From Chloroflexota bacterium (GTDB taxonomy: Bacteria; Chloroflexota; Anaerolineae; Anaerolineales; Villigracilaceae), in assembly GCA_016191845.1 (NCBI GenBank), contig JACPVF010000012.1, positions 62,001-126,000 on the forward strand: 64,000 nucleotides of DNA, read 5' to 3'. The notes under the pieces were generated by a model. It saw only the letters and a program-made list of their open reading frames with translations. It did no database searches and was not told the origin of the DNA. This document shows positions 26,124 to 35,107 of this stretch, in pieces. Made by a program: the position numbers and the translations under genes. Within the stretch, counting starts at the first letter, position 1, and the number at the start of each line of letters is the position of its first letter.

Positions 26124-27152
26124 TCAAGTCTGCGGGCTGTTCGCGTAGATCCCTTCGCGGTATTCTCTGGGTGTGACGCCTGACCATTTCTTGAAGGCCT
26201 TGCGAAAGACGCTGGGCTCGGAGAATCCCAGCAGGTAGGTGATCTGTTCGACAGAATAATTCTCGCGCAAATATTTTTGCGCCAATCGTTGACGGACCTC
26301 ACGCAGCAGGTCGCTGAAGACCACTCCTTCCTCTTCCAGCCGTTTCTGAAGGGTGCGCACGCTGACGGCCATTTCGCGTGCCACCTTTTCGATGGACAGC
26401 GACTCGTCGTCCAGCCGCGAGAGGATGATGCGCGTTACGGCGCGGGTATGCTCGTCCTTGCGCTGCATCTCGTCGAGCAGGGTCTGTGCATATTGCTCGA
26501 AATGCGCCAAAAGGTCGGGGTTGGCCATCCGCACGGGGGTGTTGACAATGCCCCAATCCAGCGTCATCGAGTTTTCCTTCTGGCCGAACTTGACGGGACA
26601 GCCGAAGACGCGGTCATACTCGGCGGTCGATTCAGGCTGGGGGTAGGCGAAAGTCACTTCCAGTGGACACAGGTGCACACCCGTCAACATGCGCATCATG
26701 CGCACGCTGCTTGACAGCGTGGACTCGTAGCAGTGCCTTGTCATCTTTGGCGCGTGTGGCGGGGTGAAGACCACCACGTGGATCTTGTTGAAGCGCAGGT
26801 CGGCCCTGGCCTCGATCATGTTTCCGATGATGCGCGAGTATTTGCCCGATTTCTCGAAGGCCTCCCCCAGGTTCTTGCAATTCATCATCACATAGCCCAA
26901 AATGGACCAGCTGCCCGCTTCGGCAAACTCGCCCATGTGCAGGCCGAGATACGGGTCGTGGATGTACTCCGCGGCTCCATCCTGGATGTGCAGGTAGGTG
27001 TCCACGGGGATGCGCGCGTCGGGTGATTGGACCGACTGTGAGTCCACGCCGATGGAATGCAGGAAGGCATCCACGTCTACTTTTAAGGAGGAGAGGTAAA
27101 GGAACAACTGTGATAGGACAGTCACGGAGACGCTGATGGGTTCGGGGGCCAT
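26124..27152 (-). CDS. AraC-family regulator with N-terminal AraC-binding-like domain
   Basis: A regulator of about 340 residues. Residues 15-210 resemble the ligand domain of OruR/ArgR-like AraC proteins (FLYLSSLKVDVDAFLHSIGV, DPYLGLHMGEFAEAGSWSIL, VTFAYPQPESTAEYDRVFGCPVKF). The C-terminal AraC domain contains LSIEKVAREMAVSVRTLQKRLEEEG (first helix-turn-helix) and YSVEQITYLLGFSEPSVFRKAFKKWSGVTPREYRE (second). Start is ATG 27152 or the in-frame ATG 27170; neither has a clear ribosome site. Target genes are unknown; the divergent membrane-protein gene is the nearest candidate. Confidence 0.88.
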   Translation of the reverse strand: MAPEPISVSVTVLSQLFLYLSSLKVDVDAFLHSIGVDSQSVQSPDARIPVDTYLHIQDGAAEYIHDPYLGLHMGEFAEAGSWSILGYVMMNCKNLGEAFEKSGKYSRIIGNMIEARADLRFNKIHVVVFTPPHAPKMTRHCYESTLSSSVRMMRMLTGVHLCPLEVTFAYPQPESTAEYDRVFGCPVKFGQKENSMTLDWGIVNTPVRMANPDLLAHFEQYAQTLLDEMQRKDEHTRAVTRIILSRLDDESLSIEKVAREMAVSVRTLQKRLEEEGVVFSDLLREVRQRLAQKYLRENYSVEQITYLLGFSEPSVFRKAFKKWSGVTPREYREGIYANSPQT

Positions 27153-27257
27153 GCAATAATCATACCCCATTTGCGCGAAAAGGCACAAAGTGTGCAGGAA
27201 AAATCATAGCCGTTTTGGGGCCTTGGGGCTATCATCAAAATGACCGAAGGTATGCAT

Positions 27258-27632
27258 ATGGAACTCTCAAAAATTTTCCTCCCTGTAATTCTTTTTGTAT
27301 TGACCCTGGGTTTTGGCTTGTGGTTGAGCCTTTCTGGTAAACCATACAGCGGATGGCCGTTCAACATCCACAAATTGCTGGCGTTGGGGGCGGTGATCCT
27401 GGCGGGATTGCAGGTTTACAGTTTGATGAGTGGCCCGTCCCCACAAGGATGGCTGTTTGTCTTGATTGTCGTGGCGACCCTTTGCACGGTAACATTATTT
27501 GCCAGCGGCGCATTCCTGAGTATTGGAAACTGGAATGCCCAGATGTTGTTGAATATTCACCGAATTGCCATCGCCATGGCGATCATTTGTGTGGCAGCGG
27601 TCATTACTCTGTTGAGCAGGAAAGTACTCTAA
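27258..27632 (+). CDS. Small four-helix membrane protein
   Basis: A 124-residue protein composed almost entirely of four hydrophobic segments (about residues 5-25, 38-56, 64-86 and 98-118) with a conserved-looking His in IHKLLALGA and IHRIAIAM, spaced like haem-ligand or ion-binding histidines. No family was recognised. GAAGG lies upstream of ATG 27258; in-frame ATGs also occur at 27240 and 27252. It starts a plus-strand cluster running to 29664. Confidence 0.6.
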   Translation: MELSKIFLPVILFVLTLGFGLWLSLSGKPYSGWPFNIHKLLALGAVILAGLQVYSLMSGPSPQGWLFVLIVVATLCTVTLFASGAFLSIGNWNAQMLLNIHRIAIAMAIICVAAVITLLSRKVL

Positions 27633-27651
27633 AAGGAAAGAACAATAAATT

Positions 27652-28344
27652 ATGGAATCCCCCGCCCTGGACCCACGTTGGAAAGTGCTCTACAGAGTCG
27701 CCGCAGTGGCAGCCCTTGTTTCGGAACTCACGATCCTGCTCGGACTGGTCACTTATTTCATCTGGCCGTATGCGCCTGGAAATCAAAGCACGGAGAGCAT
27801 TTTCCTGCTTTTGCAGACGAATATCCTGGGCGGGCTGATCTCGTTGGACCTCTTCCTCCTGCTGAGCAACCTGTTCGGTGTGATGCTCTTTCTGGGTCTG
27901 TACGCTTCGCTCAGATCGGTCAATGAGTCCTACGCATTGATCGCTCTGGTGATGGGATTGATCGCCATTATCCTGCTTGTGCCTGCCAGGCCAATTATTG
28001 AATTGCTTTCTCTCAGCAGGTTGTATGTCAGTGCCACCACCGAGGCGGCCCGAAGCCAGTACCTGGCAGCGGGGGATGCGTTGTTGGCGCTCTTTGACGG
28101 CATGGGCTGGTTCATGAACACACTGCTGGGTGCGCTTTCCTTGCTGACCAGTTCCCTGCTCATGCTGCGCAGTAGGCTGTTCACAAAATCCACGGCTTAT
28201 GTGGGTATTGTCACCAACCTTGCAGTTTGCGGTTTTTTCATCCCTGTGCTGGGAAAACTATTGCTGTTTCTATCTTTGCCTGGTTACATCATTTGGTATT
28301 TCCAATTGGCCAGGAAGTTTTTTCAAATGGCACGCAGTGCCTGA
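27652..28344 (+). CDS. DUF4386-like membrane protein
   Basis: A 230-residue protein with six hydrophobic segments in the pattern of DUF4386 proteins: two N-terminal helices, a loop with ALRSVNESYALIALVMGLIA, and C-terminal helices ending in LPGYIIWYFQLARKFF. Function unknown. It is followed 12 bases later by the flavodoxin-like gene, so the cluster is probably one transcript. Confidence 0.65.
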   Translation: MESPALDPRWKVLYRVAAVAALVSELTILLGLVTYFIWPYAPGNQSTESIFLLLQTNILGGLISLDLFLLLSNLFGVMLFLGLYASLRSVNESYALIALVMGLIAIILLVPARPIIELLSLSRLYVSATTEAARSQYLAAGDALLALFDGMGWFMNTLLGALSLLTSSLLMLRSRLFTKSTAYVGIVTNLAVCGFFIPVLGKLLLFLSLPGYIIWYFQLARKFFQMARSA

Positions 28345-28356
28345 AAAGGAAGAAGT

Positions 28357-28878
28357 ATGTCGAACAAGATCCTGGTTACGTATGCCACCTGTACGGGCTC
28401 CACTGTCGGGGTGGCGGAGGCCATCGGCAGGACCCTTTCGGAGGGCGGCGCGCAGGTGGATGTGTTGCCCATGCGCGAGGTGACAGACCTCTCGTCCTAT
28501 GGGGCGGTGGTGGCGGGCAGTGCCATCCAGGACAAACGCTGGCTGCCTGAGGCGATGCAATTTATCCGGGCACATCGCACGGAATTGACCCACAAGCCGT
28601 TCGCGTCTTTCCTGGTCTGCATGACACTGGCCATGCGCAACGGCGAGACGTACCGTCCGTTCGTGGCCGAGTTCATGGCTCCCGTGCGGGCGTTGGTGCG
28701 CCCCGTCAGTGAGGGATCCTTCGCGGGGGTGCTGGACATCTCCAAGGTCCCGACCCTCAGAAACCGTTTGATGTTCCGCCTGAGTGTGCTCTTCGGGGTC
28801 TGGACCGAGGGCGACCACCGCGACTGGAACGCCATCCGCGCCTGGGCCGAGGGACTGCGCCCGCTGTTGGCGCGCTAG
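28357..28878 (+). CDS. Flavodoxin-like protein (HemG-type)
   Basis: A 173-residue FMN-binding protein. The phosphate loop is TYATCTGSTVGVAEAIG (about residues 8-24), followed by VDVLPMREVTDLSSYGAVVAGSAIQDKRWLPEA, typical of menaquinone-dependent protoporphyrinogen oxidase-like flavodoxins, and LVCMTLAM in the second FMN loop region. It may carry electrons for, or modify, the membrane proteins beside it. No haem genes are near. Confidence 0.85.
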   Translation: MSNKILVTYATCTGSTVGVAEAIGRTLSEGGAQVDVLPMREVTDLSSYGAVVAGSAIQDKRWLPEAMQFIRAHRTELTHKPFASFLVCMTLAMRNGETYRPFVAEFMAPVRALVRPVSEGSFAGVLDISKVPTLRNRLMFRLSVLFGVWTEGDHRDWNAIRAWAEGLRPLLAR

Positions 28879-28887
28879 GAGCCGACG

Positions 28888-29664
28888 ATGAAGTCTGCCC
28901 TGCGCCCCTTCACGCTCACGTGGCTGATTACCCTTCTGCTGACGGCTCTCTCGCTGGCGGGACTCCTGTTCCCATCTGCGATCTACCCCAGCGCGGACTT
29001 GCGCCGCGCCTTCCTCGCCAATGACGTGGTCAACCTGCTGATCGGTCTGCCTGTGCTGGTCGTGTCCATGCTCTCGGCACGGCGCGGCGGTTGGATCGGG
29101 CAACTCTTCTGGCTGGGCGCATTGCTTTACGTGGTCTATAACGCGATTGCTTATGCGGTGGCGCTTTTCCCGTCGTGGATTTTCCTGCTGCAGGCCGTCT
29201 TGCTAATCTTAAGCCTGACGACTTTGGCCGGTGTATTCACCAGCCTGGATTTTCCCGACATCCAGCGCCGACTGGCAGGACGCGTCCCCGAACGGTTGGC
29301 GGCGGGGGTACTGGTGGGCTTGGGGACGTTGTTCTTTTTGCGGAGTATCGGTCAGGTGGCGGGCGGATCTGCACCACTTTCCCCTGAGTTTGCCGTGGCA
29401 GTAGCTGACCTGCTGGTCACACCCGTTTGGGTTCTCGGCGGGGTCTTGATGTGGCGGCGTCAGGCGGCTGGATATGCCCTCGGGGCGGGGTTGCTCTTTC
29501 AGGCCAGCCTGTTGTTCATCGGGTTGTTGGTTTTCTTTTTATTGCAGCCGCTTCTGCTGGGCGAGCCTTTTCCCGTGGTGGACTTCGTGGTGATCTTTGG
29601 GATGGGCTTGGTCTGCTTTATTCCCTTTGGATGGTTCGTGCGCGGCATGTTGCGCAGCCGATAA
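28888..29664 (+). CDS. Polytopic membrane protein, unknown
   Basis: A 258-residue protein with about seven hydrophobic segments spanning nearly the whole length. No family was recognised. It begins nine bases after the flavodoxin-like gene and ends at a bidirectional terminator, so it closes the 27258-29664 cluster. Confidence 0.65.
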   Translation: MKSALRPFTLTWLITLLLTALSLAGLLFPSAIYPSADLRRAFLANDVVNLLIGLPVLVVSMLSARRGGWIGQLFWLGALLYVVYNAIAYAVALFPSWIFLLQAVLLILSLTTLAGVFTSLDFPDIQRRLAGRVPERLAAGVLVGLGTLFFLRSIGQVAGGSAPLSPEFAVAVADLLVTPVWVLGGVLMWRRQAAGYALGAGLLFQASLLFIGLLVFFLLQPLLLGEPFPVVDFVVIFGMGLVCFIPFGWFVRGMLRSR

Positions 29665-29665
29665 A

Positions 29666-29698
29666 AAAACTGGCATTGCACGATGCAATGCCAGTTTT
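29666..29698. terminator. Bidirectional terminator between convergent genes
   Basis: Arms 29666-29680 and 29684-29698 pair exactly; runs of T follow on both strands (seven on the minus side, four on the plus side). It ends the plus-strand membrane-protein cluster and the minus-strand phosphorylase/cupin operon. Confidence 0.88.
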
Positions 29699-29717
29699 CA
29701 TCTCAGGAGTGGGGGAT

Positions 29718-30140
29718 TTACTCGTACCCTTCGCGCTGGGCGATCTCGACGACGAGCCTGCGCTGATCGTCGGTCAATCGGGCGTATTCCGAGTTCTCGC
29801 GAGCCGTGTTGCGGTTCTCCACGAGCAGGATGCTGGCATCCTTCGATAACAGCACGCTGTGCCAGGCATTTTGCTTGACGTTGTATAGCTTGCCAGGCTC
29901 CATTGGCTGCGGGTGGACGCCGTCCAGCGTGGAGCCGTTGCCGCCCATCAGCAGGGTGGCGCGTCCGTTCAGCAGCACGAAGACTTCGTCGGTTTCGACG
30001 TGGCGCTCCATCTGCTCGATGCGGTCGGGCTGGAGTTCGTCGATGTAGCGGAGAATGGCCACGCGCCAATCGTTGAAGTCGATCAACGGTTTGTAGCCGA
30101 TGCCGTCGAAGAATTGAATATCGAGCATGTTCTTATCCAT
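29718..30140 (-). CDS. Cupin-like protein ending the phosphorylase operon
   Basis: A 140-residue protein with a cupin-like core: RHVETDEVFVLLNGRATLLMG (motif 1 with His and Glu) and MEPGKLYNVKQNAWHSVLLSKDASILLVEN (motif 2 with His). It starts six bases after the GH94 stop with a GAGG site. Similar small cupins accompany sugar catabolic operons and may be sugar isomerases or sensors; a sugar-related role is inferred from position only. Confidence 0.75.
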   Translation of the reverse strand: MDKNMLDIQFFDGIGYKPLIDFNDWRVAILRYIDELQPDRIEQMERHVETDEVFVLLNGRATLLMGGNGSTLDGVHPQPMEPGKLYNVKQNAWHSVLLSKDASILLVENRNTARENSEYARLTDDQRRLVVEIAQREGYE

Positions 30141-30146
30141 GTTGCC

Positions 30147-32546
30147 TCATTTTCCCAGCCAGGCTTCGACCTGGTGTTCGCCCGCAGACAGGTCGGCGGG
30201 GATCAAGTTCCCTTGAACGGCGACCCCGTCCACGGTCAGTTTGACAACGCCCTGGCAGACGTGCTCAGGGTTGTGGATGGCGATGCGCAGCGTCCGACCT
30301 CGGAACTGGCGCGTCGCCGAGAAGCCATCCCACGCGGACGGGATGCACGGGTCGAGTCGCAGGCCGTCGGCTTCGGGGCGGATTCCCAGGATGTACTGCG
30401 TCGCGCTGAAATAGCTCCACGCGGCGGCGCCTGTCAGCCAGGCGGTGCGGGTGTTGCCCGCACGCGGCGAGTAGGTCGAGTAGGTGGTCTGGGCCTGCAC
30501 ATACGGTTCGCACTGACGAATCTCCGCCTTGGTGTTATAGGCGGCAGGCATGGACGCGCGCAGGTATTCGTAGGCGCGGTCGCCGTGGCCGAGCATGCAC
30601 TCGGCCATGATGCCCCATCCTTGCGTGTGATTGAAGATGCCCGCGTTTTCCTTGATGCCCGGGTTGAAGACCACGGCGCGCATCACATCGACGGGAGTTT
30701 TTACGAAGGGTGGGGCGGAGAGCATCAGGCCGTAGGGCGTGGCCAGCTGCCTGTGGACCGTCTCCATGCTGCGCTCAGCCTGCTCGGATGTGGCCGCATT
30801 GCTCAGCACCGACCAGACCTGCGTGTTGAGGTAGACCTGTCCTTCGGTGTAATCCTTCGTGCCGTACACCGTGCCATCCTCGCCGATGGCCCAGATGAAC
30901 CAGTCACCGTCCCAGGCGATGGCCTGAATGGCGGCATCCAGCTTCTCGCGATGAGCGAGCGCCCAGTCCGCTTCGGCGGGCTGACCCAGTTTCTGCGCCA
31001 CCTCGGCGTAGATCGTCAGCCCAAGCCGCACCTGAAACGCGACGAACAGGCTTTCGCCGTAGTAACCGAGTCGCAGGCAATCGTTCCAGTCGGCGGAGAG
31101 GCCGCAGGGCAGGCCATGCTTGCCCATGCGTTCCAGGTTGAATTCCAGGGCGCGGCGCAGGTGACCGAAGACGGTCGCTTCGCCGCAATCGGCGTAGGGC
31201 AGGATCTTGTTGTAGAAGTCGAAGTCGCCCGTCTCGCTCACGTAGGCGGGCACGGCGTTGAAGAACCATAGGCAGTCGTCGGAGCGGTATTCTTCGTCGG
31301 CGGGCGCGGGCTCCTGTCCAGGTTTGTGCTCGAAGGGTTTGATGACGGGGATCGCGCCGCCGTTGGCAAGCTGACCCGTCAGCATCAGTTCAAGGCGCTG
31401 ACGAGCCTCCTCAGGGATGGCGCCCAGCACGCCGAGGATGTCCTGCACCGAGTCGCGGAAGCCGAGGCCGTCACGTTCGCCGTTGTAGACCAGGCTGGCG
31501 GCGCGCGACCAGGCAAAGGTGATCAGGCAGTTGTACAGGCCCCACACGTTGAGCGTGTGATTAAGTTCCTCGTCGGGCGTGTTCACGGTGAGGCTGCCGA
31601 GTTTGGCGTGCCAGTTGTCTTTGAGTTTTTGCAGTTCGACGTCAGCGCGAGCCAGCGAACCGAATGCGGCAAAGGTCCGCTTGCCGACCGTGCGCGCATC
31701 GCCGATGCCGAGCAGGATCAACACCTCGCGGCTTTCTCCAGGCTGAAGGCTGAGATTCGCTTGCAGGGTGCCGCAGGCGTTGTCGCCGTAGGCTTTGCTG
31801 TCGGTGCAGTGACCAAGCTCAACGGTCAGCGGGTTGTGGTAGCTGCGGTACGGTCCGAGGAAGGCATCGCGGCTGGTGTCGAATCCCGCGATGTCCGCGC
31901 CGACCAACCCCATCCACGTGATCATCGCCAAATCCTGTTCGCGGACGGCGTCGCCGTCGGGCGTGAGGTTATCGTGAATGGCGACGCGCAGCAGGTTGTC
32001 GTCGGTCAGTTCGCCGCGCACGATGAAGAGCGAGTATTGCAGGTTAACCTGGTCCTGCTGGGTGTTCCACTGGTTGGTGAACTCGCAGAACGAGAAGACC
32101 GAAATCTCGCGCGGACGGTCGCTTTCGTTGGTGACTTTCAGCCGCCAGTATTCGAAGTTCTGTCCGAGCGGCACGAAGTAGGTCGCCTCACTGGCGATGT
32201 CCGCGTAGCGCGAGCTGATGACCGTGTAGGCCGTCCCGTGCCGACAGGTGGTCTGGTACTGGTCGAGCGGCTTGCCCACAGGCTGCCACGAAGCCGACCA
32301 GTAGTCGCCGCTGGCGTTGTCGCGCAGGTAGAAGTAACGGCCAGGCTGGTCGAGCGGCACATTGTTGAAGCGCAGGCGCAGGAAGCGTCCGCGCGCGCCC
32401 GATTGGTAGAAGCCGTAGCCGCCCGCGTTGTTGGTGATGATCGCGCCATATTCCGTCGAGCCGAGGTAGTTGCTCCACGACTGCGGCGTGTCGGGACGGG
32501 TGATGACGTACTCTTTGGCATTGTCGTCGAAATGACCGTATTGCAT
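30147..32546 (-). CDS. GH94 disaccharide phosphorylase (chitobiose-phosphorylase-like)
   Basis: A 799-residue inverting phosphorylase. N-terminal beta-sandwich MQYGHFDDNAKEYVITRPDT and GGYGFYQSGARGRFLRLRFN; (alpha/alpha)6 barrel from about residue 310 with RDGLGFRDSVQDILG and the catalytic segment LSADWNDCLRLGYYGE, whose Asp in the ADWND motif is the expected general acid; RSDDCLWFF and ENAGIFNHTQGWGIMAE shape the phosphate and sugar sites. Length and the N-terminal DYWSASWQPVGKPLDQYQ stretch resemble N,N-diacetylchitobiose phosphorylase more than cellobiose phosphorylase, but specificity is uncertain. ATG 32546 overlaps the preceding stop (TGATG), so it is translationally coupled. Confidence 0.9.
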   Translation of the reverse strand: MQYGHFDDNAKEYVITRPDTPQSWSNYLGSTEYGAIITNNAGGYGFYQSGARGRFLRLRFNNVPLDQPGRYFYLRDNASGDYWSASWQPVGKPLDQYQTTCRHGTAYTVISSRYADIASEATYFVPLGQNFEYWRLKVTNESDRPREISVFSFCEFTNQWNTQQDQVNLQYSLFIVRGELTDDNLLRVAIHDNLTPDGDAVREQDLAMITWMGLVGADIAGFDTSRDAFLGPYRSYHNPLTVELGHCTDSKAYGDNACGTLQANLSLQPGESREVLILLGIGDARTVGKRTFAAFGSLARADVELQKLKDNWHAKLGSLTVNTPDEELNHTLNVWGLYNCLITFAWSRAASLVYNGERDGLGFRDSVQDILGVLGAIPEEARQRLELMLTGQLANGGAIPVIKPFEHKPGQEPAPADEEYRSDDCLWFFNAVPAYVSETGDFDFYNKILPYADCGEATVFGHLRRALEFNLERMGKHGLPCGLSADWNDCLRLGYYGESLFVAFQVRLGLTIYAEVAQKLGQPAEADWALAHREKLDAAIQAIAWDGDWFIWAIGEDGTVYGTKDYTEGQVYLNTQVWSVLSNAATSEQAERSMETVHRQLATPYGLMLSAPPFVKTPVDVMRAVVFNPGIKENAGIFNHTQGWGIMAECMLGHGDRAYEYLRASMPAAYNTKAEIRQCEPYVQAQTTYSTYSPRAGNTRTAWLTGAAAWSYFSATQYILGIRPEADGLRLDPCIPSAWDGFSATRQFRGRTLRIAIHNPEHVCQGVVKLTVDGVAVQGNLIPADLSAGEHQVEAWLGK

Positions 32547-35023
32547 CACGACACCTTGACCGTCACGTGGACTTCCTTCGTCCCTTCAGCGGGCAGCGGG
32601 ATGACGTTCCCCGCCACAGGCTGGCCCTCGACCTCGAGCTGGACTCCATTGCCCGAGCCTATGCGCTCGACCTTGATGAAGTAGCGCACCCCGCGATAGA
32701 CACGCTCCGCGCTGAAGCCGCTCCACGCCGACGGGATGACAGGTGCGACGCACAAGCCGTCGTAAGTGGGGCGGATGCCGAGGATCCACTGCGAGATGGC
32801 CACGTAGTTCCAGGCCGCGGTGCCCGAAAGCCAGGAGTTTTTGGCCTCACCATGAGTGGGTGCGTCCTTGCCTGCGATCATTTGCGCATAAACATACGGC
32901 TCGCAGCGATGCACTTCGCTCAAGTCCTCGCGCGCTGAGGGGTTGATGCGCAGGTAATAATCGTACGCCTGGTCGCCGTGCCCGAGCTTGGTCTCAGCCA
33001 CCATGATCCACGGGTTGGTGTGGCAGAAGATGCCCGCGTTCTCTTTATAGCCCTGCGGGTAGGACGAGATCTCGCCCAGGTGCAGGTGATAACGGGTGAA
33101 GGCGGGTTGCAACAGCACGATGCCATGCGGCGTGGCCAAATGCTCCTCGACCGAGTGCAGCGCCTTCTCGGCGCGGCCATCCGCCAGGCCTAGGTCGGCC
33201 ATCACGCAGATGCCCTGCGGCTCGATGAAGATCTGGCCTTCCTCGTTCTCCTTTGAGCCCAGTACATGACCGAAATCATCGTACGCACGGCGGAACCATT
33301 CCCCATCCCAGCCGTGCTGCCAGATGACGGCTTCCATCTCGGCGGCTTTTTCGAGGTAGAAGGCGGATGTAAACGGTCCGAGGTCCTTGTGGCTTTCTGC
33401 GCCGAACTTTTCGCTCAATTCCGCCATCTCCTTCGCGGAAAGCACGAACAGCCCCGCGATGAAAACGCTCTCCGCCACCGTGCCGTCCTTGCTGGTGGTG
33501 GTCTGGAAGGACTGACCAGGCGTATCGGAGAAGCAGTTCAAGTTGAGGCAGTCGTTCCAGTCCGCGCGGCCGATCAGCGGCAGGCCGTGCGGACCGAGCC
33601 GCTCGAGCGTGTACTGGATGCAACGTTGCAAATGTTCATAGAGCGGCGTCTCGCTGCCGGGCTGATTGTCGTATGGGACGGCCTCTTCGAGGACGCTCCA
33701 GTCGCCTGTTTCCTTGACGTAGGCCGCCACCGCCAACACCAGCCAGTGCGGGTCATCGTTGAAGCCCGAACCAACATCGTTGTTGCCGCGCTTGGTCAGT
33801 GGTTGGTATTGATGATAAGCGCCGCCCGTTGGAAGCTGAGTGGCGGCCAGGTCCAGGATGCGTTCGCGGGCGCGCTCGGGGATGAGGTGCACGAAACCGA
33901 GCAGGTCCTGGTTCGAGTCACGGAAGCCCATGCCGCGCCCGATGCCGCTCTCAAAGTACGAAGCCGAGCGGCTCATGTTGAACGTGATCATGGTCTGGTA
34001 GGCGTTCCAGATATTGACCATGCGGTCGGTGTGGACGTCGGGGGTCTTGACCGTCAGCTTGCCCAGCAGATTATCCCAATATTTGCGCAGTTCGCCGAAG
34101 GCCGCGTCCACCTCGCTGGCTTGGAGGTAGCGCTGGATGATCGGCAGCACGGTTTGGCGATTGACATTCTGTGAATCGGGCGGGTCGAACTTGGCATCCT
34201 TCGGGTTCTCGTGATAACCCAGCACAAAGAGGATGCGTTTCTGCTCCCCGGGTTTCAACTGAACCTTGACATGATGCGACCCAATCGGCTGCCAGCCATG
34301 CGCCTCTGAATTGGACGATTGGCCTGATTCCACCACCTGGGGCGAATCCCAGCCCCGGTATGGACCGAGGAAAGCATCGCGGCTGGTGTCATGGCCCGCC
34401 AACGGCTCGGAGCAGGCGAAGAAGGCGAAATGGTCGCGGCGTTCGCGGTATTCCGTCTTGTGGATGATGGTCCCCAGATCCTGCCAGATTTCCACCTGTC
34501 CGATGGAATAATTACGCTGGAAATTGGTGGCGTCGTCGTTGGCATCCCACAGGGCAAACTCGACCGCTGAGAACACAGACAGGTCCGCCGTTTGGGCGCC
34601 GTGGTTGGTGAGGGTCAGGTCCCAGACTTCGAGGTTGGTGCCGATGGGCACGAAATAACGCGTCTCGGCCCCGATCCCATTCAACTTGGATTTGATGACG
34701 GTGTAGCCCATGCCATGATGACACTTGTACGAATCCAGCGGACGACGGGTGGGCATCCAGGTGGGGGACCAGAACGTGGGTTGCTCGGCGGTATTGTCAC
34801 GCAGGTAGATGTAACGTCCGCCCATGTCGAGCGGGGCGTTGTTGTAGCGAAAACGGGTCAACCGTCGCAGGCGGGCGTCCTTGTAGAAGGAGTATCCGCC
34901 CGCCGTGTTGGAGATCAGGCCGAAGTAGTTCTCGCTGCCGAGATAGTTGATCCAGGGCAGGGGAGTGTCGGGCCGCGTGATCACATACTCGCGGTTGACG
35001 TCGTCGAAATAACCGTAACGCAT
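32546..35023 (-). CDS. GH94 cellobiose phosphorylase
   Basis: An 825-residue GH94 enzyme. MRYGYFDDVNREYVITRPDT, PWINYLGSENYFGLISNTAG, GGYSFYKDARLRRLTRFRYN and PLDMGGRYIYLRDN are close to the N-terminus of characterised cellobiose phosphorylases. RGMGFRDSNQDLLGFVHLIP and IGRADWNDCLNLNCFSD hold the barrel active site with the catalytic Asp. It converts cellobiose and phosphate into glucose 1-phosphate and glucose in the cytoplasm. ATG 35023 follows GGAG. It precedes a second, more divergent GH94 gene in the same operon. Confidence 0.92.
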   Translation of the reverse strand: MRYGYFDDVNREYVITRPDTPLPWINYLGSENYFGLISNTAGGYSFYKDARLRRLTRFRYNNAPLDMGGRYIYLRDNTAEQPTFWSPTWMPTRRPLDSYKCHHGMGYTVIKSKLNGIGAETRYFVPIGTNLEVWDLTLTNHGAQTADLSVFSAVEFALWDANDDATNFQRNYSIGQVEIWQDLGTIIHKTEYRERRDHFAFFACSEPLAGHDTSRDAFLGPYRGWDSPQVVESGQSSNSEAHGWQPIGSHHVKVQLKPGEQKRILFVLGYHENPKDAKFDPPDSQNVNRQTVLPIIQRYLQASEVDAAFGELRKYWDNLLGKLTVKTPDVHTDRMVNIWNAYQTMITFNMSRSASYFESGIGRGMGFRDSNQDLLGFVHLIPERARERILDLAATQLPTGGAYHQYQPLTKRGNNDVGSGFNDDPHWLVLAVAAYVKETGDWSVLEEAVPYDNQPGSETPLYEHLQRCIQYTLERLGPHGLPLIGRADWNDCLNLNCFSDTPGQSFQTTTSKDGTVAESVFIAGLFVLSAKEMAELSEKFGAESHKDLGPFTSAFYLEKAAEMEAVIWQHGWDGEWFRRAYDDFGHVLGSKENEEGQIFIEPQGICVMADLGLADGRAEKALHSVEEHLATPHGIVLLQPAFTRYHLHLGEISSYPQGYKENAGIFCHTNPWIMVAETKLGHGDQAYDYYLRINPSAREDLSEVHRCEPYVYAQMIAGKDAPTHGEAKNSWLSGTAAWNYVAISQWILGIRPTYDGLCVAPVIPSAWSGFSAERVYRGVRYFIKVERIGSGNGVQLEVEGQPVAGNVIPLPAEGTKEVHVTVKVS

Positions 35024-35107
35024 AATCAAAACTCCTATTCGCGAAGCAATGGAAACGCCCCCCTTGTTTCCATTGCTCAGGTTCGAAAACTATGTGGTTC
35101 GCGCTGC

